NCBI GenBank assembly: GCA_964413425.1
Contig: CAYPST010000171.1
Span: 1 to 5,682, forward strand
DNA length: 5,682 nucleotides
Direction: 5' to 3'
Source: DATFLS01 sp964413425
Lineage (GTDB): Bacteria; Fidelibacterota; JAANXI01
Position 1 is the stretch's first letter; every line of letters begins with the position of its first letter. Below are positions 1 through 5,636 of this stretch, one piece after another. The notes under the pieces were generated by a model. That model made no database searches. It was not told where the DNA came from and saw nothing but the letters and a program-made list of their open reading frames with translations. The translations under genes were made by a program, and so were the position numbers.

Positions 1-906
1 AAAAAGAAAAACCAGAACGGACCAAATAATACACTTTTTCATTGCTACCCCCTATTGGTTAGTTAAAAAATTTGTTACATAGAGCTGAATATATTTTTTT
101 GGAAATATGACCTGGTAGATATTTGTTGAGGAGGAGGCATATTCAATGACTCAATCAAATCATTGCCTTTTTTAAAATACCTACCAGGTCAATCTTTAAT
201 AGATAAATTCTCCGCTATTCAGAATAACTCGAGCGAATGGTGAATTTCTCTATCAGTAATAGTAATTAGCGCTCTTCGAAAATAAACCTGAGCCTATTAT
301 TGCTCTTATAGGGTTGCGAGATCTTCTTTGTATGTAAGTGTTAATCCAATCAAATTATCCTACTAACGAGAGGGTATGTCCAAATGTTCATACATATTAT
401 ATATAAAAACCATCATTAGAATGCAAGTAAAATTTTAAATTCTTTATGATTAGACTTTACCCGCTAAAAACAGGAACTTAACATTAATATGCCATCTAAA
501 TCAGATCTGATTGTTTATTTTAAATCACTGCGAACCAGGAACACGGATAGTCAAATTGATTATTTCGAAGGATCCGGCGATGCTTAAAGAAAATGTGGGG
601 GCATTTCAGAGAGTGAGGTGATGTTTTCACTGTGAAGACCTCTGGACTTAGTTTTTCACGGCGGAAGAGGCAACCATGATACCATTGCAACTCTCAGAAG
701 AGGAGGGAATCTCTGCCAGGAAATTCCGGATGAATCAGCCGGGTAGGTGAAAAATGGTCGTATTAAGCTCAACCCGTGCTTAAATGAAACCACTATATGA
801 ATATCGGTCGGTTCTCGGAAATAATACGGATTGTGCCCGACGCAGTGAAAAAAAGATTATGGGACCGCACTGGTTGGATATCCTGTTGGTCGCTGTTCCG
901 TAAACG
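1..906. other. AT-rich gene-poor region
   Basis: I see no convincing gene here on either strand. The only long symmetrical structure is the inverted repeat at 109-190, listed separately. A weak imperfect inverted repeat (GAGG...CCTC around a TTTTCAC/GTGAAGA core) lies at 615-642. Short plus-strand ORFs exist: 489-587 (32 codons, ending in YFEGSGDA) and 784-903 (39 codons, stopping 3 bp before the regulator's stop codon). Neither has a clear ribosome binding site or a recognisable domain. The stretch reads as intergenic or decayed sequence. Confidence 0.6.
109..190. repeat. 82-bp element with 16-bp terminal inverted repeats
   Basis: The left arm GACCTGGTAGATATTT (109-124) is matched by its reverse complement at 175-190 with one mismatch (15 of 16), across a 50-nt spacer. 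Symmetry stops at both outer ends, as for a discrete element. The spacer holds a second, bulged stem (CAATGA at 144-149 with TCATTG at 160-165) followed by CC and six T, which resembles an intrinsic terminator on the plus strand. It also holds a strong GGAGGAGG followed 8 nt later by ATG and a 9-codon ORF (146-175). It could be a MITE-like or IS-end remnant, or a structured leader or attenuator. I see no clear target-site duplication and do not recognise the family. Confidence 0.5.
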
Positions 907-1641
907 TTAATCTTCCCGTCGAATGGTGAGCTGATAAATAAACTTATCCGCTCTATAATAGGCGTAACAAAACTCCAGCGGCCGTTCGGCAGCGTCGCTG
1001 ACCAACCGCTTTCTGAATAGCACGGGAGATTCCGAATCTACATCCAGCTTTCGTCTCAGTTCTTGATTGGGAAATATTGCCCCGATTTCCTCATTCGATA
1101 TTGTCGGTCTGACATGATACTTTTCTTCTAATATTTGATACAGTGGCCCATTAAAAACTTCGCTGTTCTCGATGCCTACCCGGGGATGAAAATAACTGAT
1201 GAACAGTACGATGGGGTAATCCTGTTCGCCTCGCAGCCGCTCAAGCCGCATGACTTCAGTATTCTTCTCAATGTCTAAATAGTCTGCCACTTCCTCCTCT
1301 GCCGGCACCCAATCGGATTCTTTATGTAAATCGTGGAAATCGTATCCTTTGGAATGCATTTCATGGGTAAAACTTGACCATGCAGTGAGTTTGGTCCGAA
1401 CCTTTTTAGTATTTACCTTCGTTCCAATCCCTTTTTTTCTGACGACCAATCCTTCATAAACCAACTTATTCATGGCCGCACGAAAGGTGTTCCGGCTTAT
1501 GCCCAGTTTTTTAGACATCTCCTTTTCACCGGGCAGCAACTTTCCTTTTTGATATTCGTCTTTCGATATCAGTTCCCGTAACAACTTTTCGACCTGAACA
1601 TGCAACGGAATAGGTGAATCGTGATCAATATTGTAGTTCAT
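907..1641 (-). CDS. GntR-family transcriptional regulator (HutC subfamily, UTRA domain)
   Basis: This is a 244-residue DNA-binding repressor or activator that probably senses a small metabolite. Residues about 8-75 form the GntR winged helix-turn-helix, seen as PLHVQVEKLLRELI, then LLPGEKEMSKKLGISRNTFRAAMNKL, then the wing GLVVRKKGIGTKV. Residues about 95-240 match a UTRA effector-binding domain: alternating hydrophobic strands, the MRLERLRGEQDYPIVLFISY block, and a final LEFCYAYYRADKFIYQL strand. The length is normal for HutC members. The ATG at 1641 is chosen; a TTG two codons upstream (1647) is possible. GAGA about 9 nt upstream of the ATG is only a weak ribosome binding site. It stands alone, with no transporter or catabolic partner in the window, so ligand and targets cannot be named. 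The fold assignment is firm; the specificity is unknown. Confidence 0.92.
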   Translation of the reverse strand: MNYNIDHDSPIPLHVQVEKLLRELISKDEYQKGKLLPGEKEMSKKLGISRNTFRAAMNKLVYEGLVVRKKGIGTKVNTKKVRTKLTAWSSFTHEMHSKGYDFHDLHKESDWVPAEEEVADYLDIEKNTEVMRLERLRGEQDYPIVLFISYFHPRVGIENSEVFNGPLYQILEEKYHVRPTISNEEIGAIFPNQELRRKLDVDSESPVLFRKRLVSDAAERPLEFCYAYYRADKFIYQLTIRRED

Positions 1642-1838
1642 AAGCAATTCTCATAATTACATTTATTCATTTTTTAAAGTTCTTTACGTCAAACCGCATA
1701 GATTAATCAATATTAGTATCAAATACATTGCAATAATGAATATTATGTATTTTCCTCCGTTCAAAAGATATAATGTTAATAAAATCTACCAATTGATCAA
1801 AGTTATAAGAGAATCCTGAAATCTGATATAAAACTTTA
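1642..1838 (-). promoter_or_regulatory. AT-rich upstream region of the GntR gene with a candidate operator
   Basis: This 200-bp AT-rich stretch lies upstream of the minus-strand regulator and must hold its promoter. A perfect short palindrome, GTAT-CAA-ATAC, sits at 1716-1726, about 75 bp before the start codon. It has the GT...AC form that GntR operators commonly show, so autoregulation is plausible. On the minus strand two TTTG elements lie 26 bp apart, close to but not matching the Bacteroidota -33/-7 pattern. A TATAAT at 1769-1774 on the plus strand lacks a good -35. No gene is visible. Confidence 0.4.
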
Positions 1839-2030
1839 TTGGACTCCCGACGTGGGGTCAGCCCGTTTTTTTGCCAGATCAGCTCGTCCGCTAGTCGCTC
1901 TGGTTGCCCAGCGTGCGATCCGAAAGTGTCAGTCCCAGCCTCTGAAGGGCTACAGCATCACTCAGAGCCCAACCTCAGTCGTACAACTCCCATCAGGGGG
2001 CCCATCACGTCCCATTTTGTGACACAACTT
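1839..2030. other. GC-rich non-coding patch of unknown origin
   Basis: Composition jumps from AT-rich to GC-rich at about 1845. The plus strand is open here, but that translation runs antisense into the better-supported minus-strand gene and has no domain character. On the minus strand a 27-codon open segment (1891-1974) reads as ALQRLGLTLSDRTLG, faintly like a transposase fragment but too short to call. Perfect 6-bp arms CTCTGA/TCAGAG occur at 1940-1945 and 1962-1967. It could be an insertion-sequence end, a decayed gene or a structured RNA; I cannot decide. Confidence 0.35.
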
Positions 2031-2372
2031 TTACGTGAGCATTGCGATCCGCCCGTAAACCTTTCTACCCAGGTATTCGAAGGATTCGAAGTCGTGTTCT
2101 CCCAAGGGGTCGTTGTCCTGAATAATGTGCTCAAACTCCTCGATTTTCTGAAGGATCGGTGCTAAGTCTTCCGAGGTTTGAACCGTGGTTCCTCTGGTAA
2201 ACACCAAGTGATCCGGCGGTGGAATTCTAGATACCTGCTGCCGCAATTTATAATTGCGCTCTGCTTTCTCATTCATCGCTACATCATCCTCAAGTACGTC
2301 CTCAAGATCTAATTCGAGAATGCTGGCTATAGGGAAGATATCCCAGTGCATATTTTCCGGGGACTCACCCAT
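2031..2372 (-). CDS. Small acidic protein, DUF3768-like C-terminal half
   Basis: This 113-residue protein has no signal peptide or membrane segment and is strongly acidic near its N-terminus (LELDLEDVLEDD). The C-terminal half reads VFTRGTTVQTS, then a helix ILQKIEEFEHI, then DNDPLGEHDFESFEYLGRKV. This matches the core of DUF3768 as I remember it (a T-x-G-V strand, an F-x-x-F helix, and NDP-x-GEHDFG followed by G-x-x-x-W-KIDYY). The usual tail after the EHDF block is replaced by VYGRIAMLT, so the end may be degenerate or divergent. The function of DUF3768 is unknown; members are often found in accessory or plasmid DNA. There is no clear ribosome binding site before ATG 2372, and no operon partner. 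It could be an expressed small gene or a slowly decaying remnant. Confidence 0.5.
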   Translation of the reverse strand: MGESPENMHWDIFPIASILELDLEDVLEDDVAMNEKAERNYKLRQQVSRIPPPDHLVFTRGTTVQTSEDLAPILQKIEEFEHIIQDNDPLGEHDFESFEYLGRKVYGRIAMLT

Positions 2373-2591
2373 GTCGGATATTAGCCGTAGCTTATGCGTG
2401 CACGTTCGGTGAGGTTGAATAGACGCTATCTATATCACTTCTAGCTTCCTTCTCTGGAAACTCTCTGCAACTCAAAGGAATGGGATGACAATTTTTATAT
2501 CTAACATCTCTGCGGATACCCATTCCCCGGATACCGCCAGAAAAATTCTTTATAAGGTCCTGTAATCAGTCCAGATAAAATCCTCTCGAAA
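2373..2591. other. Intergenic region before the nuclease array
   Basis: No gene is visible. A perfect 8-bp inverted repeat, GGAATGGG (2477-2484) and CCCATTCC (2519-2526), has a 34-nt loop. Nothing here resembles the 5' half of a tRNA-Pro: I find no CGGGGCG acceptor strand and no D arm, although the anticodon loop of a tRNA-Pro fragment begins immediately downstream. Confidence 0.5.
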
Positions 2592-2638
2592 CTACTTTGG
2601 GAGCAGGAGGTCGCGAGTTCAAATCTCGCCGCCCCGAC
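2592..2638 (+). pseudogene. tRNA-Pro(UGG) 3' half, 5' half missing
   Basis: From 2596 the sequence reads as a standard tRNA. Anticodon loop TTTGGGA has anticodon TGG at 2598-2600, followed by the 3' anticodon-stem strand GCAGG, variable loop AGGTC (2608-2612), T stem GCGAG/CTCGC around loop TTCAAAT, acceptor strand CGCCCCG (2630-2636) and discriminator A. TGG with G37 and a CGCCCCG-A end are typical of tRNA-Pro. The 5' anticodon-stem strand (2591-2595, ACTAC) has two mismatches, and no D arm or 5' acceptor strand precedes it, so it cannot fold as a full tRNA. A run of seven T follows at 2639-2645. It heads the first nuclease unit. Confidence 0.8.
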
Positions 2639-2659
2639 TTTTTTATTCGGCGAGCATCG

Positions 2660-2908
2660 ATGGCGTATACTGTCTATATCTTCTATAGTCCCTCATTAGA
2701 TCGTTATTACATCGGTCACACGAACGATCTTACGGATCGACTCCACCGGCATAATCAGGGACGATCTCACGCCACCAAGGCTGGCGTACCATGGCAACTC
2801 TGTTATACAGAAGTCTTCCCTACCAGAGGTGAGGCGATGCAACGAGAACGGGCTATCAAATCTCAAAAAAGTCGGCCCTATATCGAACAGCTGATTCAGT
2901 CCGGGTGA
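2660..2908 (+). CDS. Small GIY-YIG endonuclease, copy 1
   Basis: This is an 82-residue single-domain nuclease of the UPF0213/YhbQ-like GIY-YIG type. VYI at residues 5-7 takes the GIY position and YIG is at 17-19. Then come the catalytic Arg region (DRLHRHNQG, R27, H31, N32), a central strand PWQLCYTE, and helix EAMQRERAIKSQKS, whose Glu63 is the likely metal ligand and Lys67 a conserved partner. No DNA-binding domain is fused. ATG 2660 is chosen because the open frame further upstream only translates the tRNA fragment, and because this start makes the protein exactly as long as copy 2. There is no good ribosome binding site. The two copies share 55 of 82 residues. The gene lies 21 bp after a tRNA-Pro 3' fragment and is followed 5 bp later by a hairpin and another tRNA 3' end. 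Family role: DNA strand cleavage; the target here is unknown. Confidence 0.88.
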   Translation: MAYTVYIFYSPSLDRYYIGHTNDLTDRLHRHNQGRSHATKAGVPWQLCYTEVFPTRGEAMQRERAIKSQKSRPYIEQLIQSG

Positions 2909-2913
2909 GCGCG

Positions 2914-2931
2914 TCCCGATAGGGATCGGGA
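2914..2931 (+). repeat. Hairpin joining copy 1 to the next tRNA fragment
   Basis: TCCCGAT (2914-2920) and ATCGGGA (2925-2931) pair perfectly around the four-base loop AGGG. It lies 5 bp after the stop codon of copy 1 and ends directly at the AGGTC variable loop of the next tRNA fragment, where an anticodon arm would sit. It is not a normal anticodon arm: read with 5-bp stems its loop is 8 nt and lacks T33. The same arms recur after copy 2. No T-run follows, so it is a poor intrinsic terminator. Confidence 0.75.
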
Positions 2932-2962
2932 AGGTCCCCGGTTCAAATCCGGGCGCCCCGAC
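2932..2962 (+). pseudogene. tRNA 3' end (T arm and acceptor strand), second fragment
   Basis: Variable loop AGGTC is followed by T stem CCCGG/CCGGG around TTCAAAT, acceptor strand CGCCCCG (2954-2960) and discriminator A. The acceptor strand and variable loop equal those of the first fragment, but the T stem differs, so this derives from another isoacceptor, probably a second tRNA-Pro. No D arm, anticodon arm or 5' acceptor strand is present. Copy 2 of the nuclease begins 17 bp later. Confidence 0.75.
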
Positions 2963-2979
2963 ATCTTTCTCTCATTTCA

Positions 2980-3228
2980 ATGCCATATACTGTTTACATA
3001 CTATACAGTCATTCACAAGATCGGTATTATGTTGGGCATACCAAAGATGTAACTGATCGCATAACGCGGCATAATCAAGGGCGATCCAAATCCACTCAAG
3101 CCGGGATCCCCTGGAACCTGAAATACACCGAAGCCTACCCGACAAGAAGCGACGCCATGCGCCGGGAACACGCAATCAAGCGTCAGAAGTCCCGGCGCTT
3201 GATTGAGCAGTTGTGCCGGGCCGGGTGA
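2980..3228 (+). CDS. Small GIY-YIG endonuclease, copy 2
   Basis: This is an 82-residue paralogue of copy 1 with all key features kept: VYI at 5-7, YVG at 17-19, Arg27 in DRITRHNQG, His31, Asn32, a PWNLKYTE strand and a DAMRREHAIKRQKS helix with Glu63 and Lys67. The protein is basic, as expected for a nucleic-acid enzyme. Both copies have intact catalytic residues and no frameshifts, in contrast to the broken helicase next door. The start ATG follows a pyrimidine-rich leader without a Shine-Dalgarno sequence. The gene sits 17 bp after the second tRNA fragment and ends with the same CGGGTGA stop context, followed by GCGTCCCGAT, as copy 1. It could be a solitary homing-type nuclease of a small tRNA-linked element or a domesticated repair-type enzyme; the sequence does not decide. 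Confidence 0.9.
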   Translation: MPYTVYILYSHSQDRYYVGHTKDVTDRITRHNQGRSKSTQAGIPWNLKYTEAYPTRSDAMRREHAIKRQKSRRLIEQLCRAG

Positions 3229-3232
3229 ACGC

Positions 3233-3268
3233 GTCCCGATAGGGGTCCCCGATGAACACCATCGGGAC
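3233..3268 (+). repeat. Expanded hairpin after copy 2
   Basis: GTCCCGAT (3233-3240) pairs with ATCGGGAC (3261-3268). It starts at the same distance from the stop codon as the hairpin after copy 1, but its loop is 20 nt instead of 4. The loop contains another CCCGAT (3248-3253) that can pair with ATCGGG (3261-3266), so two alternative hairpins compete. The simplest reading is that the short hairpin seen after copy 1 gained about 20 nt or more of related palindromic sequence. Confidence 0.7.
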
Positions 3269-3276
3269 AGGCGGGA

Positions 3277-3329
3277 AGGTCGCGAGTTCCCCCGGAGGGG
3301 TCCCTGCGGGAAAATCTCGTCGCCCCGAC
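3277..3329 (+). pseudogene. tRNA-Pro 3' end split by a palindromic insert, third fragment
   Basis: AGGTC (3277-3281), T-stem strand GCGAG and TTC (3282-3289) resume as AAAT, CTCGT, CGCCCCG and A after a 22-nt interruption. Without the insert the fragment is 31 nt and matches the first fragment except for one C-to-T change in the T stem. The T loop is therefore split exactly between TTC and AAAT. It closes the two-gene array, and no further nuclease gene follows. Confidence 0.75.
3290..3311. repeat. 22-nt GC-rich palindromic insert inside the T loop
   Basis: The insert begins CCCCGGAGGGG (an 11-nt hairpin with a 3-nt loop) and continues TCCCTGCGGGA. With its flanks, TTCCC at the left end pairs with GGGAA at the right end, so the whole forms an imperfect palindrome. 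No target duplication is obvious. A degenerate copy, together with part of the T arm, lies at 3379-3411. Confidence 0.65.
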
Positions 3330-3378
3330 TATGATTATTCCCTCAAATTCTGAATGACTGAAATCGTAGATGACTCTT

Positions 3379-3411
3379 GTCACGAGTTCTCCCGAGGGGA
3401 TCTCTTCGAGG
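3379..3411 (+). repeat. Degenerate copy of the interrupted T arm
   Basis: These 33 bases match 3279-3311 at 24 positions without gaps and lie exactly 100 bp downstream. The match covers both the T-arm part (GTCACGAGTTC versus GTCGCGAGTTC) and the palindromic insert. The acceptor strand CGCCCCG does not follow. It may be the edge of a lost third nuclease unit or an independent repeat copy. Confidence 0.5.
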
Positions 3412-3474
3412 CGTTTTCTAAATAGACTCATTCATAATAACACAATAGCGGTTAAATAAGCCATCTGCTTCGAC

Positions 3475-4743
3475 TCATTCACTGAACTTATCTACCAAGT
3501 CGGTATCAGAAAATTTATACGCAATCCTCCTGTAATGCAGCCGCATCGCCTCCGGATCATCCAGATCCGAGCGGGCGATTTCGATGACGTCGATGCCCTG
3601 CGATTCCAATTGCATCCGGATCATCTGGTCTTTCTGGTGGGTGTCGGGATCGCCGTGAATCCCTTTGGATAAGCCATCCAGGTAGATGGCCAGTTTCGGC
3701 GCGCCGGAGGGATCTTCGTAGTATAAATCCGGACGGGTGCGCTCGAACGGTTTGCCTATCTGTATCTCCTTCTCATGTTCAAATTGCGGGAACCCGGCCT
3801 CCGTGAGTAATTCATGGAGTTCTTTTTCCCCTTTGTAGGTTGCCGTTTCCTCACTCACCGTCATTAAATCCACAATGGGGTCGGTCTCGTATTCAAAGTG
3901 CGGGGTGCCTTCGTACTGTTCAATCAAATCCAGGGCCTGAAACCGGTGTAATTGCTGATGATAATACACATTCCGATAGGTGCGCAGACACTCATAGCAA
4001 CTGGCTTCGCACCGTCCCGGGCAATTGTCGAGAATATCTCTGGATGCTGTCATCACCTCGGTCCATTTCTCGATCATCTGCTGGAGCAGTCCGGACCCGC
4101 CGGGCATGGGGTCGTACAGAAACGTGGCGTAGGATTCATCGTCCCGGGACAATATTAGGATCTGCAGATCCTCCACATCCATTTCCAGTACTCTGGCCGC
4201 ACCCACCCGGAGGGCTTCTCCCAGGTTGACGGCATCCTCCCTGGAATCAAGCCCCTGCAAAAAGAGGCCATCGACCAGGGTATCGCTGTAAAACATGATC
4301 CGCTGATGAGTGATATTGTGGCGTTCCGAGTGGATCTCCCAGAAGTGCTCTAACTCACTCTGCGAAGCATAAGGCGATCGGGTGCCTCCGCAGACAGTGC
4401 ACACAGGATACCCCAGGGTGCCCTGGGCCGCCAGGTCCGCCGGTCCGACGTTGACCAGCCGGGTGGTCTCGTCTGCCGGCTCCCAGATGGCCGTGTCCCC
4501 CTGGATTGTGCCGCCCACCGGATCATTTTTATCCAGCTGGAAGTCTCGATAATAAGTCTCCAGATAATGCTGTCCGCAGGTTTTACAGACCAACACCGGC
4601 GGGCACGCTTCCGGCCGGTAATTATGGGTGTCCACCGCCTCCCGTCTGGACAGGAAGAGATCCGGCTGATAAGCTTCACCGTTCTCTCTGGCGAACGCCA
4701 TCACCGCGCCCTCCAGGCCTTTCACAAAATAGTGGACCTGGGG
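3475..4743 (-). pseudogene. COG1205-type helicase, 3' part: zinc region, DUF1998 and nuclease-like domain
   Basis: This is the downstream part of a helicase gene broken by an in-frame stop; 422 codons stay open. It begins PQVHYFVKGLEGAV, the segment that follows the RecA1 half in COG1205 proteins. Residues below count from the GTG at 4725. A cysteine pair at C47/C50 and another at C109/C112 suggest zinc binding. A DUF1998 domain spans about 125-270, ending in YDPMPGGSGL and the cluster C235-x3-C239-x3-C243-x2-C246. A C-terminal domain (about 297-400; 3526-3837) looks like a Vsr/DUF559-type PD-(D/E)XK nuclease, with D333 in RPDLYY, IYLDG (D350), H357, and DQMIRMQLESQGIDVIEI. Helicase motifs IV-VI, expected between the second zinc pair and DUF1998, are absent. 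If translated from the GTG it would be a helicase-less protein, but no ribosome binding site supports that. Confidence 0.85.
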
Positions 4744-5595
4744 TCACAGTAAGGGCTGCTCCTCTTGCTCGGCTGCGGCTCCCAGCGCCAGATAACACAG
4801 CAGCTCTGCCTGGTCCTGGGGTGTGACCTGATGCCCGCGATTCAGCTGCCTCAGGATATCCTGGGTGGCTTCGACAAAATCGGCCGGGCGTTCCAGACGC
4901 TGATAGAGCGCGTAGACATACCCGTTTGCTTTAAAAGGGTCATAGAGGGCCGATGGCCAGGCAGACATGGTGCTCAGGTTGTGTCCGGTGAGTTTGCGCA
5001 CCACCGATCGCACTGCCGATTCACTCCGGCTCTCCAGGGCCTGCAGCGTCTCTTCAAGTAAGTCTCCTGCATCAGTTTCCGGAGAAGACGGCATGTACCG
5101 CTCCTCCGGAAACGTCTCATCCTCGTACTCTTCCTGCACCAGCACCACCTGGTCGGCATTGATGCCAAAGAAGCGGTGAAAGAATCCTCTGATTTCTTCA
5201 TCGGCTTCTTCGTCTCGTTCGATGTCTGCCACCGTGGCCGAGGTCCCGATACAGATCACTTCATCGGCGCTCTTTCCACAGAACCCGCGGAGTCGCCGAA
5301 TCAGGCAGGAGACCTCCGCGCCCCGGACGCCGGTATAGGTATGGGCTTCGTCGAACACCAGGTATTTCAGGGGAGCATCGATAAACATCCCCAGATCTTT
5401 GCCCCGGGTAAGCAGGTATTCTAACTGGTGGACGTTTGTGAGGAGGCTCCGGGGAGGATGGTCCGCCATCTGTCGCTCGGTGAGCCGCTCCTCATACGGG
5501 GAAACAATGACGTCCTGCGTGTCCTGTTCATACTGCGACTTATATTTGCGATACGCGGCACGGTCTTCATCAGCATGTATTTGTGTAGAGAGGTT
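4744..5595 (-). pseudogene. COG1205-type helicase, 5' remnant: RecA1 half with DEAH box
   Basis: 283 open codons precede the TGA at 4744-4746. PPRSLLTNVHQLEYLL is the motif Ib region, YLVFDEAHTYTG (DEAH at 5341-5352) is Walker B, and AEVSCLIRRLRG and ICIGTSATVAD (SAT at 5233-5241, motif III) complete a typical RecA1 second half of the DUF1998-linked helicases. The Walker A lysine and Q motif are missing: the frame closes at a TGA (5596-5598) within what should be coding sequence, and an unrelated repeat begins about 40 bp further on. An ATG exists at 5469, but it is internal to the domain. The TGA at 4744-4746 follows LL and precedes PQVHYF, where I recall LRP in the family, so CGA-to-TGA is the likely change. 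Known roles of relatives include DNA repair (MrfA) and phage defence (Druantia, DISARM); which one applies is unclear. Confidence 0.85.
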
Positions 5596-5636
5596 TCATG
5601 GAGGGTGTGTGAAAACAAGGAGTCAAGTAGAAAAGA

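Noticed and set aside
489..587. 32-codon ORF ending in YFEGSGDA
   Set aside because: It faintly recalls a GDSG-type domain but is too short, has no Shine-Dalgarno and no supporting context.
1891..1974. Possible transposase fragment (ALQRLGLTLSDRTLG) on the minus strand
   Set aside because: It has only 27 codons between stops, and the resemblance is too weak to name a family.
1839..2165. Plus-strand ORF of 108 codons
   Set aside because: It overlaps the DUF3768-like gene antisense and shows no domain or ribosome binding site.
2597..2659. N-terminal extension of the first nuclease (open frame from 2597)
   Set aside because: It translates the anticodon loop, T arm and acceptor strand of the tRNA fragment; the internal ATG at 2660 gives the same length as copy 2.
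2914..3411. CRISPR-like array
   Set aside because: The repeated pieces are tRNA 3' ends and palindromes separated by whole nuclease genes, not regular short spacers.
3183..3431. Minus-strand ORF of 82 codons across the repeats
   Set aside because: It runs antisense through the nuclease end, hairpin and tRNA fragment; its composition only reflects those repeats.
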